DNA of 64,000 nucleotides from assembly GCF_013394595.1 (NCBI RefSeq), contig NZ_CP053348.1:4188501-4252500 (forward strand). Direction: 5' to 3'. Shown one piece after another: positions 57,243-64,000 of the stretch (the first letter of the stretch is position 1; the number at the start of each line of letters is the position of its first letter). This DNA comes from Winogradskyella forsetii. Its GTDB lineage: Bacteria; Bacteroidota; Bacteroidia; Flavobacteriales; Flavobacteriaceae. Both the position numbers and the translations under genes were made by a program. A model generated the notes under the pieces. It made no database searches. It saw only the letters and a program-made list of their open reading frames with translations, and was not told the origin of the DNA.

Positions 57243-58352
57243 ATGAACAGAATCATTGTTGTTTTAATTCTATTAGTTACGTTTTCGTCTTGTAAAAATG
57301 AAAATACGTCCCAAACTTCTTCTGAAAGCAAAATAGATACGATGGAAACAAAAAATCCTTTAATCTATCCAGAGGAAACTCATTTCAAATCCATAAGACA
57401 AGTGACGTTTGGAGGCGATAATGCAGAAGCCTACTGGAGTTTTGACGATAAGCAATTGGTGTTTCAATCCAATAATGAGAAATGGAACGTTGGTTGCGAC
57501 CAAATGTTTCTAATGGATGCCAATGACACCTTTACGGATAGCATTGCACCACCAATGATCAGTACAGGAAAGGGCAGAACCACTTGTGCTTATTTCCTTC
57601 CTGATAACCAACATATAATTTACGCTTCTACGCATCTTGGTGGCGATGATTGTCCTGATACTCCACTTAGAAAAAACGGAAAATACATTTGGCCAATCTA
57701 TGATAGCTACGATATTTTTGTCGCTGATTTAGAAGGGAATATTGTGAACCAACTAACCAATGAAGTTGGTTATGATGCGGAACCAACCGTATCTCCAAAA
57801 GGCGATAAAATTGTGTTTACGTCGACCCGAAGTGGCGATTTAGAATTGTACACTATGAATATTGATGGTAGCGATGTCAAACAAATTACTCACGAATTAG
57901 GTTATGATGGAGGTGCCTTCTTTTCGCCAGATGGCACTAAATTAATTTTCCGCTCATCGCGACCTAAAACCGAACAGGAAATAAAAGATTACAAGGATTT
58001 ATTGGCTGAAGGCTTAGTAGAACCAACAGATATGGAACTTTATATCTGCAATGCGGATGGTTCTGAATTAAGACAATTAACCGATTTAGGAAATGCCAAT
58101 TGGAGTCCATTTTTTCATCCTTCTGGCGAAAAGATTTTATTCTCTTCTAATTTTGAAGCGGAACGTGGTTTTCCTTTTAATTTGTATTTAATCGATATTG
58201 ATGGGAAGAATTTAAAGCGTGTGACCCATGGCGAAACATTTGATGCGTTTCCAGTATTTTCTAATGATGGAAAATATTTGGCGTTTTCTTCTAACCGTAA
58301 TAATGGAGGTGGACGTGATACGAATTTGTTTATCGCAGAATGGCAGGACTAA
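57243..58352 (+). CDS. TolB-like PD40 beta-propeller lipoprotein
   Basis: A 369-residue lipoprotein (lipobox FSSC, Cys17) built of WD40-like/PD40 blades: FDDKQLVFQSNN, SPKGDKIVFTSTRSGDLELY, SPDGTKLIFRSSRP, HPSGEKILFSSNF and SNDGKYLAFSSNRNN are the repeating strand-turn elements. Proteins of this type lie at the outer membrane and are often paired with peptidases. The gene is followed by a GAAA-loop hairpin at 58356-58375. A decayed copy of its last 30 codons occurs at 58606-58706. Confidence 0.85.
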   Translation: MNRIIVVLILLVTFSSCKNENTSQTSSESKIDTMETKNPLIYPEETHFKSIRQVTFGGDNAEAYWSFDDKQLVFQSNNEKWNVGCDQMFLMDANDTFTDSIAPPMISTGKGRTTCAYFLPDNQHIIYASTHLGGDDCPDTPLRKNGKYIWPIYDSYDIFVADLEGNIVNQLTNEVGYDAEPTVSPKGDKIVFTSTRSGDLELYTMNIDGSDVKQITHELGYDGGAFFSPDGTKLIFRSSRPKTEQEIKDYKDLLAEGLVEPTDMELYICNADGSELRQLTDLGNANWSPFFHPSGEKILFSSNFEAERGFPFNLYLIDIDGKNLKRVTHGETFDAFPVFSNDGKYLAFSSNRNNGGGRDTNLFIAEWQD

Positions 58353-58355
58353 AAA

Positions 58356-58375
58356 ATTCCTTTGAAAAAAGGAAT
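58356..58375 (+). terminator. Hairpin after PD40 gene
   Basis: ATTCCTTT, a GAAA loop and AAAGGAAT lie three bases after the stop codon. The stem and loop match the family at 217-236 and 63195-63214. Confidence 0.6.
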
Positions 58376-58605
58376 CTCATTATTTTGATAACTAAACTTT
58401 ATTAATGTAGGGATTCATTCTAATTGTACGTGAATGCTACGGTAAGTTTCGAAAAGTATCTACAGCTTCAGCTTAACTTAAACACCAATTTTTTGTACCT
58501 AAAAGCACAATTTTCCACTCTTGTACTAGAATTTCAATTCTATGTTGTACCTAACGGCACAACCGCCAAAGCCGAAAATGGAACTCCTTCAATTTGTAAT
58601 TAATT

Positions 58606-58706
58606 AATATTGATGGGAAATATCTAGTATATTCTTCTAACTCAAATAATAGTGTGTTGGATTTAGACTAAACACCAATTTGTTTAAAGCAGAATGGCTG
58701 AATTAA
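58606..58706 (+). pseudogene. Decayed copy of the PD40 gene 3' end
   Basis: The sequence TTGATGGGAAATATCTAGTA onward parallels the end of the propeller gene (GATGGAAAATATTTGGCGTT at about 58267) and finishes GCAGAATGGCTGAATTAA against GCAGAATGGCAGGACTAA. It carries an in-frame stop and lacks a start, so it is a remnant. This shows that a gene-end fragment was duplicated. Confidence 0.65.
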
Positions 58707-58741
58707 TAGTGGCTTTCTCAATAAATAAAAGTCCTTTCCTG

Positions 58742-58796
58742 CTTATGCTGAGCACAGTCGAAGTCTGGGGGAATCCTGATAGCTATCGGCATAAGA
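58742..58796. repeat. REP-like repeat before TonB-receptor gene end
   Basis: Outer arms CTTATGC and GCATAAG enclose CTGAGCACAGTCGAAG, the core of the same family as at 1932 and 5808-6560 in inverse orientation, followed by the palindrome GATAGCTATC. It separates the remnant from the end of the receptor gene. Confidence 0.5.
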
Positions 58797-58802
58797 TGGA
58801 AT

Positions 58803-61220
58803 CTACTGTAAATCTTTAAGTCGTTCTCGTTCTTCCGCTGAAGTGGTACGTTCATTGGTACTTAACTTTGTGTTTCCAAAATTATAACGGAAGCCTAGTT
58901 TGATATAGCGATTATCATCATCAATAAAACTAGAACTCGATTGGTTCAAATACCTCGTACTGGTGTCATAGTCTTGAAGGTTAAAAATATCTTCAACAGC
59001 TAATGAAATAATTCCTTTTTTCTTAAAAATGGATTTTGAAACACTCAACTCTGAAATCAAGCGATCTCCAACAGTTTGAAATTGTTGTAAATTTTTACCA
59101 ACCCAAGTGAATGTGAGATTAACATTTAAACTTTGATCTTTTAAAAAGGACATACTATTCATCAATATGCTATAATTAGACCATTGCTCTTGTTCCACAA
59201 ATCCTTCTCCAAAATTTGCTTCTTCAGAAATATTGTAAAATGAGGTTACAAAATAAAGATTCCAAGTGCTAGTCGGGTAATAATCGAAAATAAAATCGAA
59301 ACCATATTCTACTTTTTTATCAAGATTTGTAGGCGTAAAAGCTATAATGTTAGTCAGATTATTTTGACGAGGCAACTCCACAATATCACCATCATAGTTC
59401 ATATAATAGGCTTCAACGGTAAAATGCTCTAAAAAATTCGTTCCTATTTTATAATGGTCTCGATAAGTAGGTACTAAATTAGGATTTCCCAAAACCTTTG
59501 TGTTTAGATTTAAAAAAAATGTAAATGGATTCAAATCCGTATAACTGGGTCTAGAGATACTGCGTTTATAAGTTGCATAAACACTCATATCTTCTAACAT
59601 CTTATGAGACAAACTTGCATTAGGAAACCAACCAAAATAATCTTGGGTATTTGTTTCGCTCAATATTACTGATTCGCCTTCTATATTACTTTGCTCTACC
59701 CTAAGGCCCAAACTCAAATCCCATTTATCCCAAGATTTTGAATAATTGGAATATGCTGCAAATACTTTTTCGTCATATTTAAAAGCATCTGTATTAGCTG
59801 TATTTACAACTTCTGAACCACCGATAATATCTAATCTGGTAATGTCGCTATCCGTATTTATATTCGAATATTTTACGCCAGCATCAAAATGAGATGTGTT
59901 ACTTATTGGCAGATTATAATCAATTTTCCCAGTTATGATATTGGTTTTTTGATTAGAAACAGTGTTAAATTCAGACCTATTCACAAACATATTATTCATA
60001 TTAAAATTATTCGTGATCACATTCTGGTCACGGTCATAATTGTAAATCGTATAATGCGCATTAAATGATAGGTTCGCACTATTCTCAAAATCGTGTCTAA
60101 AGATGATATCGGTTCCAATATTGAATTTGTTATCCCTAGACAGATTATCGGCCGTAAATCGGGATTGAAACGCTAGATTTTGATCTGTAATATTGGTATT
60201 GTTTCTAATCTGATATTTAAAATAAGGCAAGTATAAACCTGTACTCGTGAGGCTCAGTGTATTTTTATCATCTAAATAATAATCGAAATTTAGATTGAGG
60301 TTGTGGGTCTCTGACCACGTGTTTCTATTCACGCTAGATTTATAAATTTCATCAATAGCGTTTAAATTATCCAAATAATTAACCGTATCGTCTTGATCCC
60401 TATTAATTTTGTTATTTGTGTAACTGTAGTTCACATTTAAGTTCACCTTATTGTTTTTAAAATAATGGCTTGTTCCTGCATTATATCTCGGAAAAACCCC
60501 TTGGGTATAATTGGTAAATACACTCCCTCTATAGCCTGTTACCAAGTTCTTACTCATTATAATATTAATGACATTACCAGAATCAGCGTCATAACTTGCT
60601 GGTGGATTTGTAATGACTTCAACCGATTTTATGCTATTGGCTGGTGCACTTTCCAACAACGTAATAACCTCTTCTGAAGTTAATTGCACACGTCTATTAT
60701 TGATGAAAACCGTGGCTGGCGAACTTTTAATAGTAATACCGCCTTCTGAAACTATAATGCCAGGCGTGCTTTTAAGAACACTAAGCGTAGAACCCTCTGT
60801 TAAAGCTGTGTTTTCTACATTGAAAATTAAGCGGTCTGGTTTACGTGTTATCGTTGGTTTTTTAGCAATAACAGTAACTTCATCTAAACTTTCAGGAATT
60901 TCGTTAAGTTGAATTTTCTTTAAATCTAAATGCCCTCTTAAGATTATTTTTTGATTAAATTCTTCAAATCCAACATAGGTGATTTTAATAAAATAGGTGG
61001 CTGAAGTTACATTATTGATGGTAAAATAACCTAAATCATCGGTTGAGGTTCCTTTTATAAAAGTACTACCATCTTCAGCTAACAACACTACATTAGAAAA
61101 TGCTATAGGTTCATTGTTTGAGTCTAAAACCTGTCCTGTAACTGAAAAGTCTTGTGCAAAAGCCACTACATAAAGTGTGCAAAGACATATACTTAAATAA
61201 TACCGTAGGTTATTAATCAT
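58803..61220 (-). CDS. Outer-membrane TonB-dependent receptor-like barrel
   Basis: An 805-residue protein with signal peptide (ending VAFAQ), a carboxypeptidase-like domain (about 22-105; FSVTGQVLDSNNEPIAF), a plug domain (about 110-220; TEGSTLSVLKSTPGIIVSEG) and a 22-strand-type barrel ending at about 785 with IKLGFRYNFGNT. The last residues (ERTTSAEERERLKDLQ) extend past the barrel instead of ending in Phe, as in the OMP_b-brl_3 subgroup. It could transport or sense a nutrient; no SusD partner is encoded nearby. Divergent from lepA. Confidence 0.88.
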   Translation of the reverse strand: MINNLRYYLSICLCTLYVVAFAQDFSVTGQVLDSNNEPIAFSNVVLLAEDGSTFIKGTSTDDLGYFTINNVTSATYFIKITYVGFEEFNQKIILRGHLDLKKIQLNEIPESLDEVTVIAKKPTITRKPDRLIFNVENTALTEGSTLSVLKSTPGIIVSEGGITIKSSPATVFINNRRVQLTSEEVITLLESAPANSIKSVEVITNPPASYDADSGNVINIIMSKNLVTGYRGSVFTNYTQGVFPRYNAGTSHYFKNNKVNLNVNYSYTNNKINRDQDDTVNYLDNLNAIDEIYKSSVNRNTWSETHNLNLNFDYYLDDKNTLSLTSTGLYLPYFKYQIRNNTNITDQNLAFQSRFTADNLSRDNKFNIGTDIIFRHDFENSANLSFNAHYTIYNYDRDQNVITNNFNMNNMFVNRSEFNTVSNQKTNIITGKIDYNLPISNTSHFDAGVKYSNINTDSDITRLDIIGGSEVVNTANTDAFKYDEKVFAAYSNYSKSWDKWDLSLGLRVEQSNIEGESVILSETNTQDYFGWFPNASLSHKMLEDMSVYATYKRSISRPSYTDLNPFTFFLNLNTKVLGNPNLVPTYRDHYKIGTNFLEHFTVEAYYMNYDGDIVELPRQNNLTNIIAFTPTNLDKKVEYGFDFIFDYYPTSTWNLYFVTSFYNISEEANFGEGFVEQEQWSNYSILMNSMSFLKDQSLNVNLTFTWVGKNLQQFQTVGDRLISELSVSKSIFKKKGIISLAVEDIFNLQDYDTSTRYLNQSSSSFIDDDNRYIKLGFRYNFGNTKLSTNERTTSAEERERLKDLQ

Positions 61221-61335
61221 GAATTTGAATTGTCTCGCAAGGTATTAATTGTTTTTTAAATTTTGTTGTGGTTTTACCGTAAATCGTTGAGCGTTTTATT
61301 ATTATAATAGATACAATAATGCACAAGAAATCGAT

Positions 61336-61343
61336 TATATTTG
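61336..61343 (+). promoter_or_regulatory. -7 promoter element upstream of lepA
   Basis: TATATTTG is a full match to TAnnTTTG, 52 bases before the lepA start codon. Confidence 0.55.
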
Positions 61344-61394
61344 CAAATTACTTATTGAACTATTTTAAACGAGTTCATTGCCTTAGAAAGAGAC

Positions 61395-63191
61395 ATGAAG
61401 AACATACGTAACTTTTGCATTATTGCACATATAGACCACGGAAAAAGTACCTTAGCCGATCGCTTACTCGATGTAACGGGTTCGGTAACGGCTCGCGAGC
61501 AACAAGCCCAGCTTTTAGACAGTATGGACTTGGAGCGTGAACGTGGTATTACCATTAAATCGCACGCCATACAGATGGATTATGAATTGGATGGCGAAAA
61601 ATATGTACTTAACCTTATCGATACACCAGGTCATGTTGATTTCTCTTATGAAGTTTCCCGTTCTATTGCGGCTTGTGAAGGTGCTTTGTTAATCGTTGAT
61701 GCTGCGCAGAGTATCCAAGCACAGACCATTTCTAACCTATACTTGGCTTTAGAGAATGATCTGGAAATTATTCCGGTGTTGAATAAAGTGGATTTACCTA
61801 GTGCAAATCCGGAAGAAGTTACGGATGATATCGTAGATCTTTTAGGATGTGACCCAGAAGAAGTTATTCATGCTAGTGGAAAAACGGGTTTTGGTGTCGA
61901 AAATATTTTAAAAGCTATAATTGAACGCATTCCTGCACCAAAAGGTAATGTCGATGCACCTTTACAAGCCTTGATTTTCGATTCGGTTTACAATACATTT
62001 AGAGGTATTGAAACCTATTTCAGAGTTTTTGATGGTGAAATTAAAAAAGGACAAAAAATAAAATTCGTTGCGACAGATAAAGAATATTATGCCGATGAAG
62101 TTGGGACTTTAAAACTAACTCAGGTTGCAAAACAAAGTGTAAAAGCGGGTGATGTTGGGTATCTGATCACAGGCATAAAAACCGCCAAAGAAGTTAAAGT
62201 TGGAGATACAATTACCGATTTTGCCAACCCAACTACTAATATTGTTGAAGGTTTTGAAGATGTAAAACCAATGGTTTTTGCAGGAATTTATCCCGTTGAT
62301 ACCGAGGATTACGAAGAGTTGAGAAACTCTATGGAAAAATTACAACTAAATGATGCTTCATTAGTCTTTCAACCCGAAAGCTCTGCAGCTTTAGGTTTTG
62401 GTTTCCGTTGTGGGTTTTTAGGCATGTTACACATGGAAATCATCCAAGAACGTTTAGAGCGCGAGTTTGATATGACGGTAATTACAACAGTACCGAACGT
62501 ATCGTATCACGCCTACACCAATAAAAATCCAGAAGTTCCTTTTATAGTTAATAATCCAAGTGATCTACCTGAACCAACCACAGTAAATCGTGTTGAAGAA
62601 CCCTACATAAAAGCGACCATTATCACGAAGTCTGATTTTGTTGGCAATGTCATGAGTTTGTGTATCGAAAAACGAGGTATGATCGTTAACCAAACTTATT
62701 TGACTACCGAACGCGTGGAGTTGATATTTGAAATGCCATTGGCTGAAATTGTTTTCGATTTTTACGACCGTTTAAAAACGGTTTCTAAAGGTTATGCGTC
62801 TTTCGATTATTCGCCTATAGGTATGAAGGTATCTAAATTGGTACGATTAGATGTTTTATTAAATGCACAACCTGTTGATGCGCTTTCTGCGTTGATTCAT
62901 GCTGATAATGCACATCATATTGGTAAAAAGATGTGCGAAAAGTTGAAGGAATTAATACCAAGACAACAATTTGATATTCCTATACAAGCTGCTATTGGCG
63001 CTAAAATCATTGCTAGGGAAACGGTCAAGGCGCTCCGAAAAGATGTAACGGCTAAATGTTATGGTGGTGATATTTCCCGTAAACGTAAGTTATTGGAAAA
63101 GCAGAAAAAAGGTAAGAAGCGTATGCGCCAAGTGGGTAATGTAGAAATACCGCAGCAAGCTTTTATGGCGGTTTTGAAGTTGAACGACTAA
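61395..63191 (+). CDS. lepA: Elongation factor 4
   Basis: LepA is a ribosome-associated GTPase linked to initiation and back-translocation. The 598-residue product has the full set of motifs: [15 protein letters not shown] (P-loop), RGITIKSH (switch I), [11 protein letters not shown], and NKVDLP, then domain II, EF-G-like domain III, and the C-terminal LepA domain ending [12 protein letters not shown]. Length is typical. The last 30 codons plus the following hairpin are duplicated 260 bases downstream. Confidence 0.97.
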   Translation: MKNIRNFCIIAHIDHGKSTLADRLLDVTGSVTAREQQAQLLDSMDLERERGITIKSHAIQMDYELDGEKYVLNLIDTPGHVDFSYEVSRSIAACEGALLIVDAAQSIQAQTISNLYLALENDLEIIPVLNKVDLPSANPEEVTDDIVDLLGCDPEEVIHASGKTGFGVENILKAIIERIPAPKGNVDAPLQALIFDSVYNTFRGIETYFRVFDGEIKKGQKIKFVATDKEYYADEVGTLKLTQVAKQSVKAGDVGYLITGIKTAKEVKVGDTITDFANPTTNIVEGFEDVKPMVFAGIYPVDTEDYEELRNSMEKLQLNDASLVFQPESSAALGFGFRCGFLGMLHMEIIQERLEREFDMTVITTVPNVSYHAYTNKNPEVPFIVNNPSDLPEPTTVNRVEEPYIKATIITKSDFVGNVMSLCIEKRGMIVNQTYLTTERVELIFEMPLAEIVFDFYDRLKTVSKGYASFDYSPIGMKVSKLVRLDVLLNAQPVDALSALIHADNAHHIGKKMCEKLKELIPRQQFDIPIQAAIGAKIIARETVKALRKDVTAKCYGGDISRKRKLLEKQKKGKKRMRQVGNVEIPQQAFMAVLKLND

Positions 63192-63194
63192 CAA

Positions 63195-63214
63195 ATTCCT
63201 GCGAAAGCAGGAAT
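63195..63214. repeat. GAAA-loop hairpin after lepA
   Basis: ATTCCTGC, a GAAA loop and GCAGGAAT, followed by CTCAAA. It lies just after the lepA stop and belongs to the GAAA-loop hairpin family; it may end lepA transcription. Confidence 0.65.
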
Positions 63215-63360
63215 CTCAAACTTCAGAAAACAGTTCCAAATTAAGGCCATAAAAATAGTATTCTTTATCCTATATACTTCTCTATATTGGAAAAGCTTTA
63301 ATTCTATATGGCATTAAATATAAAGGTCAATAGCTCAAAAACAGGAGTTCGCTTTTTGAG

Positions 63361-63380
63361 ATTCCTGCCTTCGCAGGAAT
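63361..63380. repeat. Inverted GAAA-family hairpin
   Basis: ATTCCTGC, a CTTC loop and GCAGGAAT, preceded by GAG, is the same hairpin read in the opposite orientation (loop GAAG on the minus strand). It directly precedes the duplicated lepA end. Confidence 0.6.
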
Positions 63381-63381
63381 T

Positions 63382-63479
63382 TATGCGCCAAGTGGGTAAT
63401 GTAGAAATACCGCAGCAAGCTTTTATGGCGGTTTTGAAGTTGAATGATTGACAATTCCTGCGAAAGCAGGAATCTCAAA
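63382..63479 (+). pseudogene. Duplicated 3' end of lepA
   Basis: The sequence TATGCGCCAAGTGGGTAATG at 63382 begins a near-identical copy of 63122-63220 (period 260 bases), including the stop codon region (TGAATGATTGA against TGAACGACTAA) and the following hairpin. The copy has no start and cannot be translated as lepA. It may come from recombination between the flanking hairpins. Confidence 0.85.
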
Positions 63480-63672
63480 ATTTAGAGGCATAAGACTAAT
63501 AATTGCACTCAGGACTTAAGTCTCTTATCTCAAATAAATACCTGTTTTTTTACATTCACGACCTGTAATTATTGAAATAATATAATTTATTCCAAATCCG
63601 CACTATTTCAGAATTATTCTGGATATCACCTTTATTATAAGGTTAATTGTGAAATCAATTTTTTTAAGAAGG
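63480..63672. other. Gene-free stretch after duplicated lepA end
   Basis: No coding frame or repeat was found. Confidence 0.4.
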
Positions 63673-64000
63673 TCAATCGTCTGAAGCCACCTCTTCAACA
63701 TCAAAAGGTTTACCTAAATAGATTAATTTACAATCCTCATTGATATTTTCAAATTCTGTATGATCTGAAGTTATGATATGAAGCTCACCTTCAGCATCCA
63801 TAAAAAATAAAGGAATCATATCCTTGTCCTTGTTGGTGATTTCTATAAGATTCGCAAAATGTGTTTTATCTTCAATATCAATTTCTTGAATTGAAGGAAA
63901 TTTTCGGGTAACCTCTGATAGTCTTATATAATCATCGGTATGAGAAAATAAACCTTCTTTTGGATTATCCTTTGGATTGTTCATTTCGTCCGTAGTGACC
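63673..64000 (-). CDS. C-terminal part of a gene cut by the window end (possibly cation:proton antiporter)
   Basis: The frame is open through the last base, with VTTDE encoded before the first Met at 63984, so the gene begins outside the window and this is probably its C-terminal part. The visible 108 residues are acidic and soluble (LFFMDAEGELHIITSDH, LGKPFDVEEVASDD), suggesting a cytoplasmic regulatory tail. A monovalent cation:proton antiporter is often encoded next to lepA in this family, so a TrkA-C-like tail is a possibility; I did not recognise the sequence itself. Confidence 0.5.
   Translation of the reverse strand, partial: VTTDEMNNPKDNPKEGLFSHTDDYIRLSEVTRKFPSIQEIDIEDKTHFANLIEITNKDKDMIPLFFMDAEGELHIITSDHTEFENINEDCKLIYLGKPFDVEEVASDD

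Overview
The window is AT-rich and reads as a chromosome segment of a marine-type Flavobacteriaceae (Bacteroidota). The evidence is the gene order (DUF177-rpmF-fabH-accB-accC beside pdxA and ribE), a metalloprotease with a type IX secretion sorting tail, SusC-style OmpA-free outer-membrane barrels with a carboxypeptidase-like N-terminus, a PID-CTERM-like small protein, TAnnTTTG promoter elements and few Shine-Dalgarno sequences. The exact genus cannot be read from the sequence. No rRNA, prophage, complete insertion sequence or CRISPR array was seen.

Layout: 1-3480 holds a slipin (SPFH) gene, a small one-helix membrane ORF and rtcB, a likely RNA-repair pair. 3481-10571 (minus strand) is a compact biosynthetic cluster: phosphopantetheinyl transferase, acyl carrier protein, ketosynthase, FabZ-like dehydratase, type III polyketide synthase, methyltransferase, FAD oxidoreductase and YceI protein. 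It is interrupted by a tiny GIY-YIG nuclease gene sitting inside REP-like inverted repeats. 10636-15623 carries a GreA-like protein, mtgA, an amino-acid-oxidase-type flavoprotein and a large secreted metalloprotease. 15765-21838 is core metabolism: fatty-acid initiation (accC, accB, fabH), rpmF, DUF177, pdxA and ribE.

22039-23201 is gene-poor and contains decayed coding sequence. 23202-44783 is a surface-polysaccharide locus. Wza-like and Wzc-like export genes and a PhyH dioxygenase lie on the plus strand, opposed by a long minus-strand operon that starts with a WecA-like initiating transferase and runs through pseB, pseC, acetyltransferases, an aldo/keto reductase, an SpsF-like cytidylyltransferase, a class III aminotransferase, pseI, a flippase, a GNGPSL-motif transferase, a polymerase, glycosyltransferases and three ATP-grasp proteins. 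Together they would make and attach a pseudaminic-acid-like nonulosonate, but no PseG-like UDP hydrolase is visible, and extra enzymes suggest a modified sugar.

45315-50555 is accessory: an EcsC protein and six secreted proteins of unknown function in a row, the last one frameshifted. 51030-64000 returns to housekeeping: tRNA(CAU), methylmalonyl-CoA epimerase, rbfA, an FtsX-type permease, dusB, an M28 peptidase, a PD40 propeller lipoprotein, a TonB-dependent-receptor-like barrel, lepA and the 3' end of a further gene. Several intergenic regions carry dispersed hairpins, partial gene-end duplications and remnants, which point to active small-repeat turnover. The most interesting candidate for an undescribed system is the GIY-YIG gene bounded by REP-like arms.
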